A stretch of DNA of 6,742 nucleotides from Solirubrobacterales bacterium (GTDB lineage Bacteria > Actinomycetota > Thermoleophilia > Solirubrobacterales > Solirubrobacteraceae), in the NCBI GenBank assembly GCA_013695395.1, contig JACDAP010000581.1:1-6742 (forward strand), given 5' to 3'. The notes beneath the pieces are model-generated. The model saw only the letters and a program-made list of their open reading frames with translations, was not told where the DNA came from and made no database searches. Shown one piece after another: positions 1-5,853 of this stretch; the stretch's first letter is position 1; every line of letters starts with the position of its first letter. The position numbers and the translations under genes were made by a program.

Positions 1-139
1 CCTTGAAGCCGCCCTTGGTGCCCTCGAAGAGGGCGCGCTCGGAGAGGGCCCGCAGGCCGAGGCGGTCGATGATCTCGAGGCTCGAGAAGCCGCGGAGGGC
101 GCGCAGGCCGAGGCCCATGCTCTGGTCAGCGATGCTCAT
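1..139 (-). CDS. Probable acyl-CoA dehydrogenase, N-terminal fragment (continues past left edge)
   Basis: Only the first 46 codons are inside the window. They read MSIADQSMGLGLRALRGFSS, then a second short helix-like stretch (LEIIDRLGLRALSERALF) and EGTKGGFK. This leucine/arginine-rich lead-in resembles, from memory, the N-terminal extension of a group of actinobacterial acyl-CoA dehydrogenases. The flavin- and substrate-binding domains would lie outside the window, so the family call leans on context: it is the last visible gene of a thiolase, ketoreductase and hydratase operon, which lacks only this step. The ATG at 139 overlaps the TGA of the hydratase gene in ATGA, which fixes the start and suggests translational coupling. 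Only a weak Shine-Dalgarno candidate precedes it. A different partner of the cassette cannot be excluded. Confidence 0.55.
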   Translation of the reverse strand, partial: MSIADQSMGLGLRALRGFSSLEIIDRLGLRALSERALFEGTKGGFK

Positions 140-1029
140 GTGTGTGCTCGTTCCAGTCGGGTGAGGGTTCCGTCGAGGTGCGGGGTCCCGCGCTTGGTGT
201 CGCGCACGGCGAAGCGGAGGCCGCTCGGGCGCTCCTCGCTGGCGAAGGTCACGCGGCCGGGCAGCTTGATCGGCTGCCGGAAGGCGACCTCCGCGCGGAA
301 GGCCGTGGGGTAGCGGCCCTCCAGGGCGGCCAGACAGCGTGCCTTGGTCCACATGCCGTGGGCGATCGCCGAGTCGAAGCCGAAGAGGCGGGCGGTGAGG
401 CCCGTGAGGTGGATCGGGTTCCGATCCCCGGAGACCGAGCCGTAGCGGCGGCCGAGACCACCGGGGAGCGTCCACTGGGCACGGGCCGGGAGGTCGGGCT
501 GCTTGGGGCGGCTCGGGGGCCGGCGCACGTCGCCGCCGCCTCCACCTCGGCGGAGCATCGTCGAGCGCTCCTCCCACAGCACCTCGCCGTCCACCCGCGC
601 CTCGGTCAGGAACGCGAAGGTGCGGCCCTTCGGGTGCGGCTCGGGCTGCGTGGCGCTCACCCGGATCTCGAGGCGGTCGGTCGTGCGGAGGGCCTGGCGC
701 TGGGTGATCGTGTTCTCGATGTGCACGAGGCCGACCGGCGCGAACGGGAAGTCTCCGCGGGTCATGAGCTTCATGTGCAGGCCGAAGGCGAGCATGTGCG
801 GGTAGGTCGCAGGCAGCGTGGCCGCCAGGCGGAAGCCGCAGACGCGCGCGTAACGGGCGAGGTGCTCGGGATCGACCGAGACGTCCTCGAGCACGAGCTC
901 GCGGGTCGGCACGGTCTTGCCGCGGCCGGGAACGAACGGCAGCCGGGAGAGCCCAGGGATCAGGGGCGCGACCGCGCGCGGGTAGAGCGCGAGCGTGCCC
1001 GGGGAACCCGAGAGGGTCTGCTCGCTCAT
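136..1029 (-). CDS. htdX: MaoC-like double hot-dog (R)-specific enoyl-CoA/3-hydroxyacyl thioester hydratase, HtdX type
   Basis: The 297-residue product should catalyse reversible hydration of trans-2-enoyl thioesters to (R)-3-hydroxyacyl thioesters in the cytoplasm. It has two hot-dog halves. The N-terminal one (about residues 45-160) contains TYPHMLAFGLHMKLMTRGDFPF and HIENTITQ-type segments and seems non-catalytic. The C-terminal one (about 190-290) carries the hydratase 2 motif GDRNPIH (catalytic D202 and H207), followed by AHGM (223-226). A glycine run at 162-166 and a proline-rich stretch at 171-181 form the linker. Length and order match mycobacterial HtdX (Rv0241c, about 280 residues). 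The ATG at 1029 shares its A with the TGA of the reductase gene (TGATG), and the stop overlaps the next start by 4 bases. Only a weak G-rich Shine-Dalgarno precedes it, so it probably depends on coupling. Whether it prefers CoA or ACP thioesters cannot be read from the sequence. Confidence 0.9.
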   Translation of the reverse strand: MSEQTLSGSPGTLALYPRAVAPLIPGLSRLPFVPGRGKTVPTRELVLEDVSVDPEHLARYARVCGFRLAATLPATYPHMLAFGLHMKLMTRGDFPFAPVGLVHIENTITQRQALRTTDRLEIRVSATQPEPHPKGRTFAFLTEARVDGEVLWEERSTMLRRGGGGGDVRRPPSRPKQPDLPARAQWTLPGGLGRRYGSVSGDRNPIHLTGLTARLFGFDSAIAHGMWTKARCLAALEGRYPTAFRAEVAFRQPIKLPGRVTFASEERPSGLRFAVRDTKRGTPHLDGTLTRLERAHT

Positions 1030-2444
1030 CACGCCCCCAGCAGGCTCTGGCCGCAGACGCGCAGCACGTTGCCGTTCAGCCCGCCGGAGACCGGCTTGGC
1101 GAAGAACGCGATCGCCTCGGCCACGTCGACGGGCAGGCCGCCCTGGCTGACCGAGTTCATCCGCCGGCCCGCCTCGCGGGGGCCGATCGGCATCGCCGCG
1201 GTCATCGCGGTCTCGATGAAGCCCGGGGCTACGGCGTTGATCGTGTGGCCCTGCTTGGCGACCACCGGGGCCATCGCCTCGACCATCCCGATCACGCCCG
1301 CCTTGGAGGTGGCGTAGTTGGTCTGCCCGGCGGCGCCCGCGATCCCGTTCATCGAGGAGACGCAGACGATCCGGCCGCCCTTGCGGAGCGTCCCCGCCTC
1401 GAGCAGCGCGTCGTTCAGGCGCTCCTCCGCGGTGAGGTTGATCCCGATCACGAGGTCCCACTGGTCCGCGCTCATCCGCCCGAGCGTCTTGTCCCGGGTG
1501 ATGCCCGCGTTGTGGACGACCACGTCGACGCCACCGTGCGCGGCGGTGAGGTGGGTGACCAGCTGCTCCCCGGCGTCGACGTCGGTGATGTCGAGCTCGA
1601 AGGCCGAGCCGTCGAGCTCGTCCATCAGGTCGCGCAGGTCGTCGCCGAGGGCCGGGACATCGAGGCCGACGACGTGTGCGCCGTCGCGGGCCAGCACGGT
1701 GGCGATCGCGGCGCCGATCCCGCGCGAGGCGCCGGTGACGAGCGCGACCTTGCCGGCCAGTGGCAGGTCCCAGTCGAGCGCCCCCGGGTTCTCGGGCGTG
1801 TCCGGGGCCGGGGTCACGCGCAGTACCTGGCCGCTGACGTACGCGCTCTTGGGCGCGAGCAGGAAGCGCAGCGTGGAGGTGATGTCGTCCTCGGCGCCGG
1901 GGGCGACGTAGACGAGCTGGGCGGTCGCGCCGTAGCGGAGCTCCTTGCCGAGTGAGCGGACGAAGCCCTCGAGCGCGCGCTGGGCCGCGGCCTCCTTCGG
2001 CGACCCGGCGTTCTCGGGCGGCGTGCCGACGACGAGCACGCGCCCGCTCGGCTGCACGCGCCGGATCGAGGGTCCGAAGAACGCGCGCAGCTCGGCGAGC
2101 TGCTCCGAGCTCTTGATGCCCGACGCGTCGTAGACGAGCGCCTTGAAGCGCTGCTCGCCCGGCGCCTCCGGGTTGAAGACGGCGGCGTCGAGGTCGGCCG
2201 CCGCGCACGCCTCGCGCAGGTCGGTCCGCAGCGAGGTGCTCGTCGAGACCTCGACCATCGCGAGCACCTTCGCGATGGCGGTGAGCAGGCGCCCGCCGGG
2301 CGCGGCGCCGAACAGCGCCTGGCCGTCGACGACCGAGGCGTACGGCGACCAGCGGTCGAGCTTGACCGGCTGGGGAAGCCCGACGTTGCTCGCGACGAGC
2401 TTGCCGATGGGGTTGTTGACGAGCTGGGTGTAGAGGTCGGACAT
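1029..2444 (-). CDS. fabG4: High-molecular-weight 3-oxoacyl-thioester reductase, FabG4 type (SDR)
   Basis: This 471-residue protein reduces 3-oxoacyl thioesters to (R)-3-hydroxyacyl thioesters. It is far longer than ordinary FabG (about 245 residues) because an N-terminal flavodoxin-like domain (about 1-215) precedes the catalytic short-chain dehydrogenase domain (about 225-471), as in mycobacterial FabG4 (Rv0242c, about 454 residues). The N-terminus (DLYTQLVNNPIGKLVASNVG, then LPQPVKLDR) fits that subfamily. The SDR domain shows the cofactor motif TGASRGIG at 237-244, HNAG at 311-314, N336, and a catalytic set at S364, Y377 and K381 with the usual spacing (13 and 4). D262 after the second strand favours NAD(H) over NADP(H). 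It ends in GQSLLGA; in this subfamily the C-terminus is thought to reach the partner subunit's active site. The ATG at 2444 overlaps the thiolase stop as TGATG and has a strong Shine-Dalgarno. Confidence 0.95.
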   Translation of the reverse strand: MSDLYTQLVNNPIGKLVASNVGLPQPVKLDRWSPYASVVDGQALFGAAPGGRLLTAIAKVLAMVEVSTSTSLRTDLREACAAADLDAAVFNPEAPGEQRFKALVYDASGIKSSEQLAELRAFFGPSIRRVQPSGRVLVVGTPPENAGSPKEAAAQRALEGFVRSLGKELRYGATAQLVYVAPGAEDDITSTLRFLLAPKSAYVSGQVLRVTPAPDTPENPGALDWDLPLAGKVALVTGASRGIGAAIATVLARDGAHVVGLDVPALGDDLRDLMDELDGSAFELDITDVDAGEQLVTHLTAAHGGVDVVVHNAGITRDKTLGRMSADQWDLVIGINLTAEERLNDALLEAGTLRKGGRIVCVSSMNGIAGAAGQTNYATSKAGVIGMVEAMAPVVAKQGHTINAVAPGFIETAMTAAMPIGPREAGRRMNSVSQGGLPVDVAEAIAFFAKPVSGGLNGNVLRVCGQSLLGA

Positions 2445-3730
2445 CAGACTCCTTCGGATTCGAGGATGGCGACGACGCCCTGGCCGCCGGCGGCGCAGAC
2501 GGAGATGAGGCCCTTGCCGCCGCCCCGGGCGTGGAGCTCCTTGGCCAGCGACGCGACGATCCGGCCGCCGGTCGCGGCGAAAGGGTGGCCGGCGGCCAGG
2601 GAGCCGCCGTTGACGTTGAGCTTGGTGCGGTCGACGGTGCCGACCGCGGCGTCGAGGCCGAGCTTCTCTCGGGCGAATACCGGGTCCTCCCAGGCGGCCA
2701 GGGTCGTGAGCACCTGGGCGGCGAACGCCTCGTGGAGCTCGTACAGGTCGAGCTCCTCCAAAGTCAGTCCGGCGCGGGCGAGCATCCGCGGCACCGCGTA
2801 AGCCGGGGCCATGAGCAGGCCCTCGTCGCCGCCGACGTAGTCGACTGCCGCGGTCTCTGCGTGGCTCAGGTAGGCAAGGACCGGCAGGCCCTTCTCCTTG
2901 GCCCACTCCTCGCTGGCGATCAGCACCGTGGAGGCGCCGTCGGAGAGCGGCGTCGAGTTGCCCGCGGTCATCGTCCCGTCCGGCCCGCCGAAGACGGGCT
3001 TCAGCTTGGCGAGCTTCTCCACGGTCGAGTCCGGGCGCAGGTTCTGATCGCGCTCCTGGCCGAGGTAGGGCTGCATCAGGTCGTTCATGAAGCCGCGGTC
3101 GTAGGCGGCGGCGAGGTTCGTGTGCGAGGCGGCGGTGAGCTCGTCCTGCGCGGCGCGGGTGATGCCCCAGCGGGCGGCGGTGATCGCCTGGTGCTCGCCC
3201 ATCGAGAGGCCCGTGCGCGGCTCGGCGTTGCGGGGGAAGTCCGGGACGAGCTGGCCGGGGCGGACACCCGCGAGCGTCCTCAGGCGCCCGGCGTTCGTCT
3301 TCTGCCGGTTGAGGTCGATGAGGATGCGGCGTAGGTCGTCGTTGACCGAGATCGGTGCATCCGAGGTGGTGTCCACGCCTCCGGCGATCCCGACGTCGAT
3401 CTGCCCGAGCGCGACCTTGTTGGCGACGAGGATCGCGGCCTCGAGGCCCGTGCCGCACGCCTGCTGGACGTCGTAGGCGGGCGTCTCGGGCGAGAGACGG
3501 CTGCCGAGGACGGTCTCCCGCGTGAGGTCACGGTCGCGGGAGTGCTTGAGCACCGCGCCGGCGACGACCTCGCCGAGCCGCTCACCCTCCAGGCCGTAGC
3601 GGCTCACGAGCCCCTCCAGCGCGGCGGCGAGCATGTCCTGGTTGGACGCCTCGGCGTAGGTGGAGTTCGAGCGGGCGAACGGGATGCGGTTGCCGCCGAC
3701 GATCGCGGCGCGGCGCAGCTTCTGGGTCAT
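2444..3730 (-). CDS. fadA2: Acetyl-CoA C-acyltransferase (thiolase), FadA2/FadI type
   Basis: The 428-residue thiolase catalyses thiolytic cleavage of 3-oxoacyl-CoA or the reverse Claisen condensation. The nucleophile is C92 in QQACGTGLEA. HEAF at 333-336 takes the place of the NEAF of biosynthetic thiolases, as in FadI and trifunctional-protein beta subunits, which favours a long-chain degradative type. The general base is H382 in NGGSLAAGHPFAATG, and the second cysteine is C412 in CAAGGQG. Length is normal and all catalytic residues are present. The ATG at 3730 overlaps the TGA of the TetR gene by four bases (ATGA) and is preceded by AGGAA. Its stop overlaps the reductase start by one base. 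The best match is the FadA2 group, whose M. tuberculosis member (Rv0243) lies beside fabG4, though there on the opposite strand. Chain-length preference cannot be judged. Confidence 0.93.
   Translation of the reverse strand: MTQKLRRAAIVGGNRIPFARSNSTYAEASNQDMLAAALEGLVSRYGLEGERLGEVVAGAVLKHSRDRDLTRETVLGSRLSPETPAYDVQQACGTGLEAAILVANKVALGQIDVGIAGGVDTTSDAPISVNDDLRRILIDLNRQKTNAGRLRTLAGVRPGQLVPDFPRNAEPRTGLSMGEHQAITAARWGITRAAQDELTAASHTNLAAAYDRGFMNDLMQPYLGQERDQNLRPDSTVEKLAKLKPVFGGPDGTMTAGNSTPLSDGASTVLIASEEWAKEKGLPVLAYLSHAETAAVDYVGGDEGLLMAPAYAVPRMLARAGLTLEELDLYELHEAFAAQVLTTLAAWEDPVFAREKLGLDAAVGTVDRTKLNVNGGSLAAGHPFAATGGRIVASLAKELHARGGGKGLISVCAAGGQGVVAILESEGV
2449..2454 (-). promoter_or_regulatory. Ribosome binding site of the fabG4-like gene
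   Basis: AAGGAG on the minus strand lies four bases before the ATG at 2444, inside the last codons of the thiolase gene. It is the strongest Shine-Dalgarno sequence in the operon and settles the reductase start. Confidence 0.75.
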
Positions 3731-4395
3731 GGGGTTCCTGGTTCGGGGTGGTGAGGGGAGGCGGCGGCCAGGGCGCGCTGCGCCAGGCCGGGCTCGAGGA
3801 CATCTATGAGCAGCTCGGCGAGACCGGCAGCGGGGAGGGCGTCGGTCGAGAGCCACCAGCGCGACATCGCCTCCGCGGCGGCGAGCTGGCCGCGGGCCAG
3901 GGCGGTGGCCTGAGCTTCGGCGTCCGCTCCGGCCCGGTCACCGTCGAGGGCCCGGAAGGCGGCGGCGACCGGGGCGGCGAGGCGCTCGCGGTAGCCGTCC
4001 ATAGCCTCGGCGATCGGTCCGGCGGCGGGGAGGGTCTCGTCGTACAGGACACGCCAGGCCCGCCGGTCGCGGGCGACGAACGCGAAGAAGACGCGCAGCG
4101 CGGCCTTCAGGGCCTCGCCCGGATTCGGTGCGGCGGCGACCGCCTGGTCGATCTCGGCGACGAGCTCCTCGCCGGTGTGCCGCGTGCACGCGAGGTAGAG
4201 CTGCTCCTTGTTGCCGAAGTAGTTGTAGAGCAGGGGCTTCGTGACCCCGACCGCCGCGGCGACGGCGTCCATCGTGACGGCGCCGTAGCCGTCGGCCGCG
4301 AAGAGCTCAAGGGCCGCGTCGATCGCCTGGCGTTCGCGCTCGGCGCGGGGGAGGCGGGACCGGGTGGGGGAGGGCTCGGCGACCATCTGCCCCAT
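3727..4395 (-). CDS. TetR-family transcriptional regulator of the acyl-CoA operon
   Basis: A 222-residue regulator with the classic TetR layout. The N-terminal DNA-binding domain (about 18-65) has its helix-turn-helix at 40-60, VTMDAVAAAVGVTKPLLYNYF, followed by GNKEQLYLA. The rest is an alanine-rich all-helical ligand and dimerisation domain with an aromatic SRWWLSTD segment near 178-185. It is the first gene of the operon and overlaps the thiolase start by four bases, so it probably represses its own operon through the palindrome at 4398-4429, with an acyl-CoA or fatty acid as a likely ligand. That is inference from context; the ligand pocket cannot be read. Two in-frame ATGs are possible, 4395 and 4386 (219 residues). 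The first has no Shine-Dalgarno but would suit a leaderless mRNA, while the second has only GGGG shortly before it. Confidence 0.93.
   Translation of the reverse strand: MGQMVAEPSPTRSRLPRAERERQAIDAALELFAADGYGAVTMDAVAAAVGVTKPLLYNYFGNKEQLYLACTRHTGEELVAEIDQAVAAAPNPGEALKAALRVFFAFVARDRRAWRVLYDETLPAAGPIAEAMDGYRERLAAPVAAAFRALDGDRAGADAEAQATALARGQLAAAEAMSRWWLSTDALPAAGLAELLIDVLEPGLAQRALAAASPHHPEPGTP
3735..3739 (-). promoter_or_regulatory. Ribosome binding site of the thiolase gene
   Basis: AGGAA on the minus strand is four bases before the ATG at 3730, within the final codons of the TetR gene. It supports this start over in-frame starts farther upstream, which would lie inside the regulator gene. Confidence 0.6.
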
Positions 4396-4397
4396 AG

Positions 4398-4429
4398 GTT
4401 ACTAGCATAGAAACTTCTATGCGGGTAAC
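4398..4429. promoter_or_regulatory. Two-tier palindromic operator, probable TetR binding site
   Basis: The core is GCATAGAAACTTCTATGC at 4405-4422: two perfect 8-base arms (GCATAGAA and TTCTATGC) around a 2-base centre. Sharing the same centre are outer 5-base arms GTTAC (4398-4402) and GTAAC (4425-4429), separated from the core by two unpaired bases on each side. In total 26 of 32 bases are symmetric. It is an AT-rich island in GC-rich DNA, two bases upstream of the ATG at 4395. Size, symmetry and position are typical of TetR-family autoregulatory operators. The nested arms could carry two dimers or define an extended site. Confidence 0.85.
4404..4409 (-). promoter_or_regulatory. Possible -10 box of the acyl-CoA operon (leaderless)
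   Basis: TATGCT on the minus strand ends eight bases before the ATG at 4395, which would place the transcription start at or very near the A of the start codon. It sits within one arm of the palindrome, so a bound repressor would cover it. No convincing -35 element is seen at 16-19 bases upstream. Confidence 0.4.
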
Positions 4430-4440
4430 AGTGAGGGCGG

Positions 4441-4457
4441 GGCGCCGTGACCGCGCC
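4441..4457 (-). terminator. Short GC hairpin after the HExxH gene, weak terminator candidate
   Basis: On the minus strand GGCGC and GCGCC pair around a 7-base loop, one base after the stop codon of the HExxH gene. No U-tract follows. It may slow readthrough into the downstream TetR operon or merely stabilise the 3' end. Confidence 0.3.
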
Positions 4458-4458
4458 T

Positions 4459-5103
4459 TCAGCCGCCGAGCGCGGCCAGCGGCGCGCCCCAGACCGCGAG
4501 CGGCTGCGCGGGCGGCAGGACCTTGTAGCCCAGGTCCAGGTTGAGCCCGATGTCGTCCATCGCCCACTTCGCGAAGCTCTCGGCGAAGCGCTCCTCGCGG
4601 ATCGCGCAGCTGCCGGTCACGCCGTCCTCGCAGCCGTAGCCGGCGGGGATCCCGGCGTCGAGTGACGTCTTGAGCGCGTCCGGGACGAGGGCGGCGTCCA
4701 CGACATGACCGAGCTCGTGGAGGACGAGCCGCTCGACGCCGCGGGCGCCGAGCGCGGCGGTGACCCCGGCGACGTCCAGCTGGACGTCGTAGCCCGCGGA
4801 CGACGATGTGCTCGACCCGGCCTCGCCGCGCCCGAGCGGCCCGACGCGGACGACGATCAGCCCCGAGACGGCGTCGAAGAGCCGTTGCGCCTCCGGACGT
4901 GAGCGGCCGATCGCGGCCAGGACGGCCTGCTGGTCGCCCGGCGTGACGCCCTCGAAGCGCAGGCCGCGGGCCCGTGACTCGGCGGTGGGCGACGCGAAGG
5001 CCGAGGCGGTCGGCGGCGACTGGGGCCCCTGGCCTCCCCGGATCGCGAGCAGCCCGAGCAGGAGGAGGCTCGCGAGGAGTCCGATGCGCGCGGCAGGGGT
5101 CAC
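4459..5103 (-). CDS. Exported or membrane-anchored HExxH (zincin-like) protein, putative metallopeptidase
   Basis: I do not recognise a named family. The 214-residue product starts with a short charged tip and a hydrophobic segment (about 6-21, IGLLASLLLLGLLAI) that reads as a signal peptide or signal anchor; there is no lipobox cysteine. Residues 22-45 are Pro/Ala/Ser-rich, as in exported linkers. The core contains VLHELGHVVD with HExxH at 129-133, then ERFAESFAKW, where E175 is a plausible third zinc ligand of a gluzincin-like site. C158 and C166 lie between them and could form a disulfide outside the cytoplasm. Substrate is unknown. The start is a GTG with AGGAG only two bases upstream, which is unusually tight, and no better in-frame start is apparent. 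The upstream methyltransferase is 73 bases away in the same direction. Confidence 0.75.
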   Translation of the reverse strand: MTPAARIGLLASLLLLGLLAIRGGQGPQSPPTASAFASPTAESRARGLRFEGVTPGDQQAVLAAIGRSRPEAQRLFDAVSGLIVVRVGPLGRGEAGSSTSSSAGYDVQLDVAGVTAALGARGVERLVLHELGHVVDAALVPDALKTSLDAGIPAGYGCEDGVTGSCAIREERFAESFAKWAMDDIGLNLDLGYKVLPPAQPLAVWGAPLAALGG

Positions 5104-5161
5104 CTCTCCTGCATCGGCGCGAGCCTTCGTCTCCGTGAGATGGGGGGGTCTGTCGCCTTGT

Positions 5162-5176
5162 GCCGCCGTGGGCGGC
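5162..5176 (-). terminator. GC hairpin directly after the methyltransferase stop
   Basis: GCCGCC and GGCGGC form a perfect 6-bp stem around a 3-base loop, immediately after the TGA at 5179-5177. No U-tract follows. Tail-less hairpins of this kind have been proposed as terminators in actinobacteria, and it might equally be a processing or stabilising element. Confidence 0.4.
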
Positions 5177-5809
5177 TCAACCCGCCGAACGGGTGGGCCG
5201 CGGCTGCTCGGCGAGCATCACCAGGCTCGGGTAGCCCCGGTGCAGCACGTCGGCGCGCCGCAGGCGCCAGCCCGCCGCCTGGAGGTCGCCCCGCGGATCC
5301 TGCGGCGTGAGGCCCCCGAACGCCCGTTCGGAGCTCCGGGCGAGCCCGCCGAACAACGCGCGGACCGCGGCGCGGGGGCTCCAGACGGTCACGACGACCA
5401 GCCGTCCGCCGGGGCGGACCACCCGCAGCAGCTCACCGAGGACGACCCGCCGCTCCGGGGCGTCGAGCAGGTGCAGCAGGTACGAGCTGATCGCGACGTC
5501 GAAGCGGGCGTTCTCGAAGGGGAGAGCGGTCGCGTCGCCGCGCACGGTCCGCCATCCCGAGCGGAGCGGGCCGACCTCGGCGAGCATCCCGGCCGAGCGG
5601 TCCAGGCCGATCACCGCGTTCGGCGGCGCCGGTCGGGCGGCGAGCTCCCGCAGCACGAGCCCGGTTCCGGTCGCGACGTCGAGCAGCGCCTCGTCCGGGC
5701 CGGGGGCCAGGAGGTCGAGCGCCCGCCGGACCGCCCGGTGCTCGAGGCGCTCCTGGCGCGCGTAGGTGCCGGCGGTGCGGTCCCAGATCGCCTGCGCGTC
5801 GGCTCCCAT
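5177..5809 (-). CDS. Class I SAM-dependent methyltransferase (Methyltransf_11/UbiE-like)
   Basis: The 210-residue protein carries the Rossmann methyltransferase signatures in order. Motif I is LLDVATGTG (acidic D44 to G50), the acidic residue ending strand 2 is D70 in VIGLDRSAGML, then GDATALPF at 91-98 and the post-I segment FDVAISSYLLHLL. LRVVRPGGRLVVV at 128-140 follows. This is the pattern of UbiE/Methyltransf_11 small-molecule methyltransferases. The substrate-selecting C-terminal part is unremarkable and the substrate cannot be inferred. It is divergent from the acidic-protein gene across a gap of about 44 bases. I chose the ATG at 5809 because TAGCGT lies seven bases before it, suiting a leaderless start. 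A GTG at 5818 (213 residues) is the alternative. Neither has a clear Shine-Dalgarno. Confidence 0.88.
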   Translation of the reverse strand: MGADAQAIWDRTAGTYARQERLEHRAVRRALDLLAPGPDEALLDVATGTGLVLRELAARPAPPNAVIGLDRSAGMLAEVGPLRSGWRTVRGDATALPFENARFDVAISSYLLHLLDAPERRVVLGELLRVVRPGGRLVVVTVWSPRAAVRALFGGLARSSERAFGGLTPQDPRGDLQAAGWRLRRADVLHRGYPSLVMLAEQPRPTRSAG

Positions 5810-5816
5810 CGGCTTC

Positions 5817-5822
5817 ACGCTA
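5817..5822 (-). promoter_or_regulatory. Possible -10 box of the methyltransferase gene
   Basis: TAGCGT on the minus strand fits TANNNT and ends seven bases before the ATG at 5809. If it is used, the mRNA would begin at the start codon and the alternative GTG at 5818 would be outside the transcript. No -35 was recognised. Confidence 0.25.
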
Positions 5823-5841
5823 CGGGGCCCGCGCTTCCGGG

Positions 5842-5847
5842 TACGGT
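5842..5847 (+). promoter_or_regulatory. Possible -10 box of the acidic-protein gene
   Basis: TACGGT fits TANNNT and ends six bases before the ATG at 5854. That spacing suits a leaderless transcript, and there is no good Shine-Dalgarno upstream of this ATG. No -35 element was recognised. Confidence 0.3.
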
Positions 5848-5853
5848 CAGGCC

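Noticed and set aside
52..113. Direct repeat GCAGGCCGAGG at 52-62 and 103-113
   Set aside because: Both copies encode the same short LGLRA-type segment in the fragment at the left edge. This is a coding coincidence or helix repeat, not a mobile or regulatory repeat.
530..556. GCC/GGC-rich simple sequence in the hydratase gene
   Set aside because: It encodes the glycine run of the inter-domain linker and is explained by coding and GC bias.
142..1317. Long plus-strand open frame opposite the hydratase and reductase genes
   Set aside because: It is antisense to two well-supported enzyme genes, and its Arg/Ala/Glu/Gly-rich translation shows no domain. Long antisense frames are expected at this GC content.
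136..2208. Possible hydratase fused to a long N-terminal extension
   Set aside because: The frame simply stays open upstream through the reductase gene in a different frame. Homology begins after the ATG at 1029, and the upstream translation is Arg-rich nonsense.
1029..3458. Possible 809-residue reductase fusion
   Set aside because: The upstream part is the thiolase gene read out of frame. The strong AAGGAG and the FabG4-type N-terminus place the start at 2444.
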